From: Deltaproteobacteria bacterium
GTDB taxonomy: Bacteria > Desulfobacterota > Binatia > UTPRO1
Direction of reading: 5' to 3'
Assembly (NCBI GenBank): GCA_020848745.1
Contig: JADLHM010000025.1
Coordinates: forward strand, 1-64,000
Length of the DNA stretch: 64,000 nt
Positions 8,719-17,828 of this stretch are shown here, piece by piece. The notes under the pieces were generated by a model. That model searched no databases, was not told the origin of the DNA, and saw nothing but the letters and a program-made list of their open reading frames with translations. How positions within the stretch are numbered: the first letter of the stretch is position 1; each line of letters starts with the position of its first letter. Made by a program: the position numbers and the translations under genes.

Positions 8719-9612
8719 CTAACGCGTCGACTGCGGGGTTCGTCGCGGCACACCGGCCGCGTCGAGCGCCCGCCCGACGGCGTCGGAAAGCCGCGCGAAC
8801 GTCGCGAGATCGAGCGTCTCGCCGCGCGCGCGGGGATCGACGCCGGCCGCCGCGAACACCTCCTCCCAGACCGACGGGGGGAGCGCCGCGGGCTCGGTGA
8901 GCGTCTGTACGGCGTTCCGCAGCATCTTCCGACGCTGATTGAAGGCCGCGCGGACGATCGCGGCGAGGAGACGCGGCTCGGCGACCGGCACACGCGGGTT
9001 CGGCGCGAGCCGGACGCGCAGCACCTCCGAGGCGACCTGCGGGCGCGGATAGAACGCCGACGACGAGACGCGGAAGCGGCCGATCGGCTCCGCGTAGAGC
9101 TGGAAGAGCACCGACGGACCGCCGTACGCGCGTGTCCCGACCTTCGCCAGCAGCCGGTCGGCGACCTCCTTCTGCACCATGACCGTCAGGTCGGGGAACA
9201 CGTGGCGCTCCTCGATCAGGCGGAAGAGGATCGGCACCGATACGTTGTACGGCAGGCTCGCGACCACCTTCACGTCGGTCTCGGGGATCTCGCCCCGCAG
9301 ATCCACCTCGAGGGCATCGCCCTCGATCACCTTCACCTCGGGATGGGCGGCGAACTTGCGGCGCAGGACGATGGCCAGCCCGCGGTCGTACTCGACGATG
9401 TAGAGCCGGGCGGCGCGCACCGCGAGCACGTCGGTGAGCGCGCCGACCCCGGGTCCGATCTCGAGCACCGCGTCGCGGGCGGACACCTGCGCGAGGTCGA
9501 GCATGCGACCGATCACGCCCTGGTCGACGAGGAAGTGCTGGCCGAGGCTCTTGCGGGGCGCGAGACCTTCGCGCTGCAGGAGCGCGCGCGTTTCGGCGGC
9601 GAGACGGCTCAT
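8719..9612 (-). CDS. rsmA: 16S rRNA dimethyladenosine transferase RsmA (KsgA)
   Basis: SAM-dependent enzyme that dimethylates two adjacent adenines in helix 45 of 16S rRNA (297 aa). Motifs: RKSLGQHFLVD near residue 20, SAM motif I VLEIGPGVGALTDVLA, motif II acid in YIVEYD, and motif IV SLPYNVSVPILFRL. The canonical motif IV is NLPY, so the Asn-to-Ser change is noted. The start ATG at 9612 overlaps the tsaD stop as ATGA, which implies translational coupling; the frame remains open further upstream but inside tsaD. Confidence 0.94.
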   Translation of the reverse strand: MSRLAAETRALLQREGLAPRKSLGQHFLVDQGVIGRMLDLAQVSARDAVLEIGPGVGALTDVLAVRAARLYIVEYDRGLAIVLRRKFAAHPEVKVIEGDALEVDLRGEIPETDVKVVASLPYNVSVPILFRLIEERHVFPDLTVMVQKEVADRLLAKVGTRAYGGPSVLFQLYAEPIGRFRVSSSAFYPRPQVASEVLRVRLAPNPRVPVAEPRLLAAIVRAAFNQRRKMLRNAVQTLTEPAALPPSVWEEVFAAAGVDPRARGETLDLATFARLSDAVGRALDAAGVPRRTPQSTR

Positions 9613-10616
9613 ACCCCGATCGGCAGGGTCGCCGCCGCGTTCAGCGTGAGATCGTGACGCTCGCCGCGCAGAAGCCGCGCGCGCCCGGCGTACCCGATCA
9701 TCGCCGCGTTGTCGGTGCAGTACGCGAAGCGCGGAAACGCGACGTCGAAACCGGCCGCGGTGCCCGCCTCGCTCATCGCGGTCCGCAGGCGGCTGTTGGC
9801 CGAGACGCCGCCGGACACGACGATCGTCGTCGCGCCGAGCTCCTCGGCGGCGCGCAGCGTCGGGGCGACGAGCATGTCGACGATCGCCTCCTGGAAGCTG
9901 GCGCACACGTCCTCGAGCGGGCGCGCGCCGCCGTCGAGCCCCCCTCCGGAAGCGAGCAGATACTGCCGGAGCGACGTCTTCACACCGCTGAAGCTGAAGT
10001 CGTAGCCGCCGCTCTTGAGCGCGGCGCGCGGGAAGCGGATCGCGCCGCGGTCGCCGGCGGCGGCACGCCGATCGATCTCGCGACCGCCGGGGAAGCCGAG
10101 CCCGAGCATCTTGGCGCCCTTGTCGAAGGCCTCGCCCGCCGCGTCGTCGCGCGTCCGCCCGAGCTGACGGTACCGGCCGACGCCCTCGACGAGATAGAGG
10201 CTCGTGTGCCCGCCGGAGACGAGGAGCCCCAGGTACGGAAAGGCGACGGGACGGTCCAGCAGAATCGCGAGCAGGTGGCCTTCGAGGTGATTCACGCCGA
10301 CGAACGGCAGCGCGCGCTCGAAGGCGATGCCCTTCGCCACCTGCAAACCGACCAGCAGGGAGCCGACGAGTCCCGGGCCGTACGTCGCCGTGACGCCCTC
10401 GATCGCGTCGAGCCCGAGGCCGGCGTCGGCGAGCGCGCGCTCGATGACGGGGAGGATCGTCACCAGGTGCTGTCGGGACGCGAGCTCGGGCACGATGCCG
10501 CCGTATTTCCCGTGCACCATGTCCTGCGAGGCGACGATGCTCGCGCGAACGCCGCTCGCGTCGAGCACGGCCGCCGCGGTGTCGTCACAGGAAGTCTCGA
10601 TGGCCAGCACGCGCAT
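9609..10616 (-). CDS. tsaD: tRNA threonylcarbamoyladenosine transferase TsaD
   Basis: Catalytic subunit for t6A37 modification of ANN-decoding tRNAs (335 aa). The start MRVLAIETSCDDTAAAVLD is the family's nucleotide-binding N-terminus. The metal-binding HLEGH lies in GVNHLEGHLLA, with VSGGHTSLY and the C-terminal FPRFAYCTDNAAMIGYAG also present. It is normally encoded with tsaB/tsaE partners elsewhere. It lies between a TPR lipoprotein gene (3-base gap) and rsmA (4-base overlap) in a minus-strand housekeeping run. Confidence 0.96.
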   Translation of the reverse strand: MRVLAIETSCDDTAAAVLDASGVRASIVASQDMVHGKYGGIVPELASRQHLVTILPVIERALADAGLGLDAIEGVTATYGPGLVGSLLVGLQVAKGIAFERALPFVGVNHLEGHLLAILLDRPVAFPYLGLLVSGGHTSLYLVEGVGRYRQLGRTRDDAAGEAFDKGAKMLGLGFPGGREIDRRAAAGDRGAIRFPRAALKSGGYDFSFSGVKTSLRQYLLASGGGLDGGARPLEDVCASFQEAIVDMLVAPTLRAAEELGATTIVVSGGVSANSRLRTAMSEAGTAAGFDVAFPRFAYCTDNAAMIGYAGRARLLRGERHDLTLNAAATLPIGV

Positions 10617-10619
10617 GCG

Positions 10620-11279
10620 TCAGGGAGCTCCGCCGCCCGTTTCCTTGCCACGTCGCGCGGCGCCTGTCAGCGCCTCCGCGGCGACGCGGTTCCCGGGCCA
10701 CGCATCGAGGGAGCGGCGATAGGCGGCATCGGCCTCGGTCGTCCTCCCGGCCCCGGCGAGGAGCTTGCCGCGAAGCTCCTCGACGCGGCTCCTCCAGTAG
10801 GGCTCGTGCGCGAGCTTCTGGCCGGCGCGGTCGAGGAACCGCTGCGCCAGGTCCGGCTGGCTCATCTCGGCATGGGCGCGGGCGAGGAAGAAATACGAGT
10901 ACGGCACGCGCGCATCGACCGCGATCGCGCGCTCGAGCAGCTCGATCGCGCGCGCGGTCTCGCCGGCAGCGAGACGCTGGCGACCTTCCTCGGCGAGGCG
11001 GAGCGCGTTGGCGCGGGCGGCCGGCGTGTTGGCGTCGATCTTGGCGGTGAGCGGTCCGTCATCGGGACGGACCTCGCTCGGACGGATGGGCGGAGGAGGA
11101 ACCGGCGCCGCCGGTGGCCGCGCCCGCGCGATCTCGACCCGTGGACGATCGTGATCGCCCCCGCGGCTCGCGCGCGCACGCTCCGTCCGCGTGGCCGCGG
11201 ACGTGCAGGCCGAGAGCGCACACGCGAGCGCCACGGTGAGCGCGAGCCCCCGATCGCACCACGTCACCTTCCGAACCAT
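10620..11279 (-). CDS. TPR-containing lipoprotein
   Basis: Probable outer-membrane lipoprotein (about 219 aa). The N-terminus has a basic start, the hydrophobic stretch GLALTVALACALSAC and a lipobox LSAC near residue 26, followed by a Pro-rich linker (PPAAPVPPPPIRPSE). Two to three TPR-like units follow (LAEEGRQRLAAGETARAIEL, YFFLARAHAEMSQPDLAQRF, AYRRSLDAWPGNRVA). Start taken at the ATG at 11279; another ATG lies three codons upstream. Its start overlaps the 3' end of the class A PBP gene by 16 bases, a layout that suggests a helper for peptidoglycan synthesis (compare LpoA/LpoB-type PBP activators), but that role is only inference. Confidence 0.75.
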   Translation of the reverse strand: MVRKVTWCDRGLALTVALACALSACTSAATRTERARASRGGDHDRPRVEIARARPPAAPVPPPPIRPSEVRPDDGPLTAKIDANTPAARANALRLAEEGRQRLAAGETARAIELLERAIAVDARVPYSYFFLARAHAEMSQPDLAQRFLDRAGQKLAHEPYWRSRVEELRGKLLAGAGRTTEADAAYRRSLDAWPGNRVAAEALTGAARRGKETGGGAP

Positions 11280-13639
11280 CGTCGCCACAATCCCCCTCCC
11301 TTCGGCCGCGGAGGCTCCGACTCGTCACCGGCGCCTGGCGTTCCGCGTTCGTCGAGCGCCGCGCCTCCGTGCAGCGGACAATCGGCCGTCGGCGCATCGG
11401 CTTCGAGAAATGCTTCGACGACCGTTCGCGGGCAAGCGGCAGTCGCGCGGCCGCCGCTCTCCGGATCGACCGTCGCGAGGACGATGCCTTGCGGAACCTC
11501 GAAGTCGCGCGCCGGCCGCCCGGCGGTCGCGCGTCGCATGAAGGCGCTCCAGATCGGCAACGCCGCCTGCGCGCCCGAGAGCCCGAGCGACTGCCGTCGA
11601 TCGAAGCCGACCCAGACGACCGTCACGAGGTCCGGCGTGTATCCGGCGAACCAGGCGTCGCCGTAGTCGTTGGTGGTACCGGTCTTGCCGGCGGCGGGGA
11701 TCCGAAAACCGAGGGTCCGGGCCGCGCTGCCGGTCCCACGGTCGATCGCGCCCTCGAGGACGTGGGTCACGAGATACGTGGCCTGCGGCGACACGACGCT
11801 CGCGATGTCGAGCGGCCGCCCCTCGATCAAGGTGTCGCGCTCGTCCGCGACCTGGGTGATCGCGCGCGGCGTCGTCCGCTGCCCCTGGCTCGCGAACACG
11901 GCGTAGACCTCCGCGACCACGAGCGGCGTCGTCTCGAGCCCGCCGAGCACGATGGCAGGAAGCGCCGGCAGCGGCCCGGGAAAGCCGAGGTGCTCCGCGG
12001 CGTCGAGGACGCGCGGCAGCCCGATCTCGAACGCGAGGCGCGCGGTGGCCGCATTCAGGCTGTCCTCGAGGGCCTCGCGCGCCGTCACCATGCCGCGATA
12101 GCGGTCCTTGTAGTTGCCCGGCGTCCAGGTGCGGCCCTCGTAGGTCCACGCGAACGCCGCATCCTCCAGGCGCGAGGTCGGCGTGAAGTGCGGTTCGCCC
12201 GCGTCGGGGTCGAAGGCGGCATAGTACACGACCGGCTTGAACACCGAGCCGGGCTGACGGGCAGCGTCGGTCGCGCGATTGAACTGGGTGATGCGGTAGT
12301 CGCGCCCGCCCACCATCGCCTTGATCTCGCCGGTCGCCGGGTGGATCGCGACGAGCGCCCCTTCGAGCTGCTCCTCGGGCTCGTCGCGACGCAGCTTCGG
12401 GTGGAGCCGCTCGAGCTCGGCGAGCCCGTCCCGCACGGCCGCCTCGGCGGCCGCCTGCATCTCCCCGTCGAGCGAGGTGAAGACGCGGAGGCCTTCGGCC
12501 GTCAACGCTTCCGGCGGATATGCGTTCTGCAGCTGACGCCGGACCGTATCCACGAAGTACGGGGCGTTGGTGCGGTCGGTCACGTACGGCCGGAGCGCGA
12601 GCGGCTCGGCGCGCGCGGCCTCCGCCTCCTGCGGCGTGATCGCGCCGTGCTCCGCCATCGCCGTGAGCACGACGTCGCGCCGCGCCTGCGCCCGCATCGG
12701 GCTCCGGAAGGGCGAGTTGGCGTTGGGCGCGCGGATGAGACCCGCGAGGAGCGCCGTCTCGCCGATCGTGAGATCGGAGAGCTGCTTTCCGAAGTAGAAC
12801 TGCGCGGCTTCGGCCACGCCGAAGATCCCCTTGGCCCCACTCTGCCCGAGGTAGATCTCGTTGAGATAGTGCTCGAGGATCTGCTCCTTCGCGTAGCGCC
12901 GCTCGGTGACGATCGCCATGAGGAGCTCGCGCGCCTTGCGGCTCCACGTGCGCTCCTCCGTCAGGAAGAAGTTCTTCATCAGCTGCTGCGTGAGCGTGCT
13001 GCCCCCCTCGACGACGCGGCCGGCGGCGACGTTCCGCACGAGGGCTCGCACGACCCCCCGCACGTCGATGGCGCCGTGCTCGAAGAACCGGCTGTCCTCG
13101 GCAGCGAGAACCGCTTGCACCAAGCGCGGCGGGATCTCGGCGAGCGTCACCACGGAGCGCTCCTCCCACACCTGATCGTAGAGCCCGGCGAGCGGCTCGG
13201 GCTCGAGCCGCGCGTCGAAGACCTCCTCGTCGGTCACGAGGTCGCCGATACGGGTGACGACGCCGTGATCGAGCGTCAGGCGGAGCGCGCGGCCGGTCTC
13301 GGGATGAAGCGGATAGCGGAACGCGTGCAGGTGGACGTCGAGCGACTCGCCGCCGGGATCGCGGTGGAACTCGCCGCGGCCGCGCACGACGTCGACCTCG
13401 CGATACCCGAGGCGCTTCAAGCGCTCGAGCACCCCCGTTCCGGCGATCTCGAGCCCGGGATAGAGCGCGAAGGCGCCCGTGTAGACGCGCGACGGCACCG
13501 CCCAGGCGCGGCCGTCGAGCTTCGCCGCGACGGTGCGCTCGAGGGTGCGATACGCGGCCGTGGCGTAGACGAGCGCGGCGGCCGCCAGCGACGCCGGCAC
13601 CGCGAACGCGATCCAGCGACGAGAGCGCGGCGGCCTCAT
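11264..13639 (-). CDS. mrcB: Class A penicillin-binding protein, PBP1B type
   Basis: Bifunctional peptidoglycan glycosyltransferase/transpeptidase (791 aa). After one N-terminal helix comes a UB2H-like segment (VPSRVYTGAFALYPG to FRYPLHPETG), which marks the PBP1B rather than PBP1A type. The GT51 domain has EDSRFFEH and GGSTLTQQLMKNFFL near residues 180-230. The transpeptidase has the SxxK motif in PGSVFKP, the SxN motif in EDSLNAA, and KTGTTND. A Cys-containing tail (ATAACPRT, TADCPLH) ends in GGGLWRRWFGR. It sits directly downstream of htrA and overlaps the TPR lipoprotein gene. Confidence 0.94.
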   Translation of the reverse strand: MRPPRSRRWIAFAVPASLAAAALVYATAAYRTLERTVAAKLDGRAWAVPSRVYTGAFALYPGLEIAGTGVLERLKRLGYREVDVVRGRGEFHRDPGGESLDVHLHAFRYPLHPETGRALRLTLDHGVVTRIGDLVTDEEVFDARLEPEPLAGLYDQVWEERSVVTLAEIPPRLVQAVLAAEDSRFFEHGAIDVRGVVRALVRNVAAGRVVEGGSTLTQQLMKNFFLTEERTWSRKARELLMAIVTERRYAKEQILEHYLNEIYLGQSGAKGIFGVAEAAQFYFGKQLSDLTIGETALLAGLIRAPNANSPFRSPMRAQARRDVVLTAMAEHGAITPQEAEAARAEPLALRPYVTDRTNAPYFVDTVRRQLQNAYPPEALTAEGLRVFTSLDGEMQAAAEAAVRDGLAELERLHPKLRRDEPEEQLEGALVAIHPATGEIKAMVGGRDYRITQFNRATDAARQPGSVFKPVVYYAAFDPDAGEPHFTPTSRLEDAAFAWTYEGRTWTPGNYKDRYRGMVTAREALEDSLNAATARLAFEIGLPRVLDAAEHLGFPGPLPALPAIVLGGLETTPLVVAEVYAVFASQGQRTTPRAITQVADERDTLIEGRPLDIASVVSPQATYLVTHVLEGAIDRGTGSAARTLGFRIPAAGKTGTTNDYGDAWFAGYTPDLVTVVWVGFDRRQSLGLSGAQAALPIWSAFMRRATAGRPARDFEVPQGIVLATVDPESGGRATAACPRTVVEAFLEADAPTADCPLHGGAALDERGTPGAGDESEPPRPKGGGLWRRWFGR

Positions 13640-13697
13640 GGGGATCGACCACCGGGACCGGCGCGCGCGGGGCGCGGCGCGATCCCGGCGCTCGCGC

Positions 13698-15275
13698 TCA
13701 TGTGGGGGGCTTCAACGCCAAGAAGATCGTGTTGTCGCCGCGGCGGACCAACAAGAGCACGTTCTTGCCCTTCTCGACCTTCTTGAGCGCGGCCTTGTAG
13801 TCGCCGACGTCCTCGACGGCCTGCCGGTTCACCTCCAGGATCACGTCGCCGCGCCGGATGCCCGCCTCGTCCGCGGCCGAGCCGGACTCGACGCTGCTCA
13901 CGACGACGCCCTTGGTCTCGGTGACGCCGAGGTTCTCGGCGATCTCCGGCGTGAGCGTCTGGACGCTCAGCCCGAGCTTCTCGCTGTCGCCCGCGCTCGC
14001 GAGCTGCGCCTCGTCGTCCTGGAGCTCGGCGATCGTGACCGTGAACTCCATCGACTCCTTGTCGCGCATCACCTTGAGGGTGACCTGCTTGTCGAGCGGT
14101 GTGCGCGCGACCAGCATCGGCAGCTCGTTCGACTCGCTCACCGGATGGCCGTCGAACTCGACGATGACATCGCCCACCTTCACGCCGGCCGCCGCGGCGG
14201 GGCCGCTGGCGACGACGTCGGCCACGAGCGCGCCACGCGCCTGATCGAGGCCGAGCGACTCGGCGATCTCGGGCGTCACCTTCTGGATGAGCACGCCGAG
14301 CCAGCCGCGCGTGACCTTGCCCTTCTCGCGCAGCTGCGGAACCAGCTCCTTCGCAAGATTCACCGGAATCGCGAAGCCGATGCCGATGTTGCCGCCGGTG
14401 CGGCTGAAGATCGCCGAGTTGATCCCCACCACCTCGCCCCGCAGGTTCAGCAGCGGCCCCCCGGAATTGCCGGGATTGATGGCGGCGTCGGTCTGAATGT
14501 AGTCGTCGTAGTTGCCGGCGCCGATGAAGCGTCCCTTGGCGCTCACGATACCCGACGTTACGGAGTGGTCGAGGCCGAACGGATTGCCGATCGCCATCAC
14601 CCACTCACCGACGCGCAGCGTGTCGGAGTCGCCGAGCGTCACGGCCGTGAGGCCGCTCACGCCGTCGATCTTCAGCAACGCGAGGTCGGTCTTCGGATCC
14701 TTGCCGACGAGGGTCGCCTTGTGCTCCTGCTCGTTGTCGAGGCGGACGACGATCTCGTCGGCGTTCTCGACCACGTGGTTGTTGGTGAGGATGTAGCCCT
14801 CGGGGTCGATGACGAAGCCCGAGCCGAGGCTGCGTTGCGGCTGCTGCCGCTGCCGCGGGCCCGGACCGAAGAAGCGCTCGAAGGGCTCGGTGAAGTCGCG
14901 CGGATCGCCTTCGCCGAAGGGCCATTGCGGACCGGGTTGACCGGGGCCGCGGAAGCGCGGCGTGTCCGCCTGCTCCGTGCGCTGCGCACGCGTCGAGATG
15001 TTGACGACGACGGGGCTCAGCCGTTCCGCGAGCGAGGCGAAATCGGGCGCGATGATCACCGCGCCCGTCGCCGGCGCGACGAGTCCGGCGGGGCTCGGCG
15101 CCGACGCCTCCGCGACGGGAGCGTTCGCGGCCGGCGCGCGCGCGATCGCGGGCTTCGCCGCCGGCGCCCCGACCGTACCCTGTTTGCGCCCCGGCAAGCC
15201 GAACTGCAACGTCGCGGCAACGCCGACGATGATGCCGATCGCGAGCGCGAGCAGCGCTCCCCTCATGGTACGCAC
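13698..15275 (-). CDS. degQ: Periplasmic serine protease, HtrA/DegQ family
   Basis: Envelope quality-control protease/chaperone (525 aa). An N-terminal anchor or signal (GALLALAIGIIVGVAATL) precedes a linker and a trypsin-like domain with catalytic His in TNNHVVENADEI, Asp in KTDLALLKID, and Ser in NPGNSGGPLLNL. Two PDZ domains follow (RGWLGVLIQKVTPEIAESLG and LGLSVQTLTPEIAENLGVTE). The start is GTG 15275 because AGGAGGTG lies 10 bases upstream of it; an ATG three codons later is too far from that site. A longer frame upstream lacks support. Confidence 0.94.
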   Translation of the reverse strand: MRTMRGALLALAIGIIVGVAATLQFGLPGRKQGTVGAPAAKPAIARAPAANAPVAEASAPSPAGLVAPATGAVIIAPDFASLAERLSPVVVNISTRAQRTEQADTPRFRGPGQPGPQWPFGEGDPRDFTEPFERFFGPGPRQRQQPQRSLGSGFVIDPEGYILTNNHVVENADEIVVRLDNEQEHKATLVGKDPKTDLALLKIDGVSGLTAVTLGDSDTLRVGEWVMAIGNPFGLDHSVTSGIVSAKGRFIGAGNYDDYIQTDAAINPGNSGGPLLNLRGEVVGINSAIFSRTGGNIGIGFAIPVNLAKELVPQLREKGKVTRGWLGVLIQKVTPEIAESLGLDQARGALVADVVASGPAAAAGVKVGDVIVEFDGHPVSESNELPMLVARTPLDKQVTLKVMRDKESMEFTVTIAELQDDEAQLASAGDSEKLGLSVQTLTPEIAENLGVTETKGVVVSSVESGSAADEAGIRRGDVILEVNRQAVEDVGDYKAALKKVEKGKNVLLLVRRGDNTIFLALKPPT

Positions 15276-15407
15276 CGTGAATTCACCTCCTGGAGCGCCG
15301 CGGTGGAGCGATCCGACGCGGCCGCGATTCGGCTCGCCCCCGCGATTTCGTCCATCACCGGGGCTGGTTGCCAGCACACCGCCTCTCGAACTACCCGAAT
15401 GCGGGGG

Positions 15408-15824
15408 CTAGCGTTTACGGGACACCTCGACGTAGCGCATGCGCAGATCGTAGAGCATCGACGAGAGCAGCTGGTCCTCGGCGGGCTCGAGATTGCCCGT
15501 CGTCTTGTCGCGCAGGACACCGAGCAGGTCGATCATCTGCTTCGCGGCCGACAGATCCGATCCGTGCGGCGCTTCCGGACCCGGAATCTCCCCGAGGTGC
15601 ATGAGGGCCTGCGTGGAGAGGCCCATGACGAACGTCGTGAAGTTGATCTCGTGCGGCGGCGGCTCGCCGTCCGCGGGGCGCTGCGGCTCGGCCGCGGCCG
15701 CCGACACGGGCTCGGGCGCCGGTGCCCCACGCTTCTCTTCGGCCGGCTCCGCGCCGTCCACGAACCGACGCCGATCGGAAACCTTGAAGCCGCGCGACGG
15801 CTGCCCTTCTTCGTCCTTGCCCAT
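15408..15824 (-). CDS. DUF1844 domain protein
   Basis: Small soluble protein (138 aa). A charged, Pro/Ala-rich N-terminal half precedes a DUF1844-type C-terminal domain: INFTTFVMGLSTQALMHLGE, then AAKQMIDLLGVLRDKTTGNL and EDQLLSSMLYDLRMRYVEV. DUF1844 proteins are widespread in delta-proteobacteria and related phyla; their function is unknown. The start ATG 15824 is eight bases after the htpX stop, so it is probably translated from the htpX transcript. An upstream continuation of the frame runs through htpX and is not real. Confidence 0.85.
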   Translation of the reverse strand: MGKDEEGQPSRGFKVSDRRRFVDGAEPAEEKRGAPAPEPVSAAAAEPQRPADGEPPPHEINFTTFVMGLSTQALMHLGEIPGPEAPHGSDLSAAKQMIDLLGVLRDKTTGNLEPAEDQLLSSMLYDLRMRYVEVSRKR

Positions 15825-15832
15825 CTTGGCGT

Positions 15833-16702
15833 CTACCTGGCCGCGTGCCCGAGCTCGGCAGCGACCCGTTGCAGCCGCTCGATGCGTTGCTCGAGCGGCG
15901 GGTGAGTGCTGAAGAGATTCTGCAGCATCGAAGCGCGCAGCGGATTGACGATGAACATATGCGCCGTCTGCGGGCTCGCGTCGAGGGGGATCGCGGCCGA
16001 ACCGCCCGCGATCTTGCGCAGCGCCGAGGCCAGCGCCTCCGGATCGCGCACGAGCCGCGCGCCGGTGTCGTCCGCCTGGAACTCCCGCGACCGCGAAATC
16101 GCCATCTGGATCAGCATCGCGGCGAGCGGCGCGAGGATCATCGTGACGACGAGGCCGAGCGCGCCGCCGCCCTGGTCCCGCTCCTCGCGGCGGCCGCCGC
16201 CGAACAGCATCGCCCATTGCGCCATCCGGGCGAGCATCATGATCGCGCCCGCGAGCGTCGCGGCGATCGAGCTGATGAGGATGTCGCGGTTGGTGACGTG
16301 GGCGAGCTCGTGCGCCAGCACGCCCTGCAGCTCGCGCCGCGTGAGCAGTCGGCGGATGCCCGCCGTCACCGCAACGGCCGCATGGTGCGGGTTCCGGCCC
16401 GTCGCGAACGCGTTCGGCGACTCGCTCGGGATCAGGAAGAGCCGCGGCATCGGCATCTGGTTCTGCTGCGCCAACGTCTTCACGATGGCGTACAGCTCGG
16501 GGTCGTCTTGCTCGCGAATCTCCTGCCCGCCGTACATGGCGATGACGATCCGATCGGAGAACCAGTAGCTTCCGAAGTTCATGACCGCGGCGAACACGAG
16601 GGCCGTCGCAGCTCCCTGGGGCCCCCCGAGCAACTGCCCGATCCAGACGATCAATCCGGTGAGCGCGGCGAGGAGCACTGTCGTACGCAACGTATTGTTC
16701 AT
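15833..16702 (-). CDS. htpX: Membrane zinc metalloprotease HtpX
   Basis: M48-family inner-membrane protease that clears damaged membrane proteins (289 aa). Two N-terminal helices (LLAALTGLIVWIGQLLGG, ATALVFAAVMNFGSYWFSD) precede NAFATGRNPHHAAVAVTAGI and the zinc site VLAHELAHVTNRD (HEXXH). Two further helices follow, then REFQADDTGARLVRDPEAL with the third zinc ligand Glu, and a C-terminal FSTHPPLEQRIERL. A GAGGT site 7 bases before ATG 16702 supports the start. A good promoter lies about 135 bases upstream (16836-16864). Confidence 0.95.
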   Translation of the reverse strand: MNNTLRTTVLLAALTGLIVWIGQLLGGPQGAATALVFAAVMNFGSYWFSDRIVIAMYGGQEIREQDDPELYAIVKTLAQQNQMPMPRLFLIPSESPNAFATGRNPHHAAVAVTAGIRRLLTRRELQGVLAHELAHVTNRDILISSIAATLAGAIMMLARMAQWAMLFGGGRREERDQGGGALGLVVTMILAPLAAMLIQMAISRSREFQADDTGARLVRDPEALASALRKIAGGSAAIPLDASPQTAHMFIVNPLRASMLQNLFSTHPPLEQRIERLQRVAAELGHAAR

Positions 16703-16835
16703 GGGGCGACCTCGATGACGCGATGACGAATCCCGGGCGGGTGTTTCGGCCAGACGCCGGATCGGGGCGAGTGGCGGAGGACGCGGAGCACCCGCACCGG
16801 CGCGGCAAATGTGACCATGCGATGGATTCGCGGGG

Positions 16836-16864
16836 ACGCTAATGCCGGGGCTTGGGGGTGTCAA
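16836..16864 (-). promoter_or_regulatory. Sigma-70-type promoter for htpX-DUF1844
   Basis: Read on the minus strand, TTGACA (16864-16859), 17 bases, TAGCGT (16841-16836). The -35 is consensus and the spacing ideal. It begins just past the stop of the GT9 gene and points into htpX, giving a leader of about 125 bases. Confidence 0.65.
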
Positions 16865-16865
16865 G

Positions 16866-17750
16866 CTACGGTGGCGCTTTGAGCGAACCGAGACGCGACC
16901 GGACCTCGCGTACGACCGCGTCGAGGGCGCGTCGCCCGACCTCGACCGCCTCCAGCCGGCCGCCGAGCGGGCGCCAGCGCGCCGCCCGCGTCTCCGTGAA
17001 CAGCACCACGCCGGCGCGCGCGAGCGCACCCGCGAGGTGGCTCATGCCCGAATCGTTGCCGAGCCAGCGCGGGGCGCTCGCGATCAACGCCGCGGCATCC
17101 GTGATGGCGAGGTGGACGAGCGGCGGCCGTCCGAACGCGCGCCACGTGCCGGCGCGTGCCTCCTCCGCCGGGCCGAGCAGCACGACGACCTCGCCGCCCG
17201 CCGCCTCCCAGGCATCGGCGACGCGGCGGAAGCCCTCGAGCGCCCACACCTTCCCGGGAGCGCCCGCGCCGGGGTGCAGTACGAGGCGGCGCGCCTCCGG
17301 CCCCCGCCACGGAAGCGGCAGCGACGACGGCGGCGCCGTCGCGCGCGGTACGCCGACGCGCGGCACGACGCCGAGCGCGGTCGCGTAGTCGACGCTCGCA
17401 TGGTGCGGCGCGTCCGCGCGCGGAACCTCGTGGAGCGCGAACGGAACACCGAGCGCCGCCAGCCGACGCGACACCGCACCGTCGCGGTCGCCCCGTCGCA
17501 GCCAGGCGTGGACGCGATCGACCGTCCGCAGTCGCTCCGCGAGCGACGCGTCGAGCGCGCCCCCGAAGAGCGAAGCCATCGCCGCGCCGTCGATCGGCGG
17601 CCCGAGCTCGGCGTCTGGGAGCACCATGCGCGCGACGGGGAGCAGCGCGCGCTGCACGCAGAGCTCCACGCGCTCCCCGCGGGTCGCGATCGCGGCGAGC
17701 GCGGGCGCGAGCATGCAGAGGTCTCCGAGCGCGCCCGGATAGAGCACCAT
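16866..17750 (-). CDS. Glycosyltransferase family 9 (heptosyltransferase-like)
   Basis: ADP-heptose:LPS heptosyltransferase-family enzyme (294 aa), probably adding a core LPS sugar at the cytoplasmic face. It has the N-terminal [20 protein letters not shown] Rossmann start, a central [19 protein letters not shown] nucleotide-sugar segment, and the family motif [15 protein letters not shown] near residue 240. It is shorter than E. coli WaaC/WaaF (about 320-350 aa), and donor and acceptor cannot be assigned. Start at ATG 17750; a GTG three codons upstream is also possible. It is divergent from cysK. Confidence 0.85.
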   Translation of the reverse strand: MVLYPGALGDLCMLAPALAAIATRGERVELCVQRALLPVARMVLPDAELGPPIDGAAMASLFGGALDASLAERLRTVDRVHAWLRRGDRDGAVSRRLAALGVPFALHEVPRADAPHHASVDYATALGVVPRVGVPRATAPPSSLPLPWRGPEARRLVLHPGAGAPGKVWALEGFRRVADAWEAAGGEVVVLLGPAEEARAGTWRAFGRPPLVHLAITDAAALIASAPRWLGNDSGMSHLAGALARAGVVLFTETRAARWRPLGGRLEAVEVGRRALDAVVREVRSRLGSLKAPP

Positions 17751-17789
17751 GTGACGCACTCAGCGCCTCACGCCGCGGGTCGCGTCGCG

Positions 17790-17819
17790 TTGACTGGTCC
17801 GGAAAACGACGGCTATCAT
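17790..17819 (+). promoter_or_regulatory. Promoter of cysK-larE, near-leaderless
   Basis: TTGACT (17790-17795), 18 bases, TATCAT (17814-17819). The cysK ATG begins 9 bases after the -10 element, so transcription would start about 3 bases before or at the start codon. No Shine-Dalgarno site is present in the gap. Confidence 0.65.
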
Positions 17820-17828
17820 CCGCCGCTC

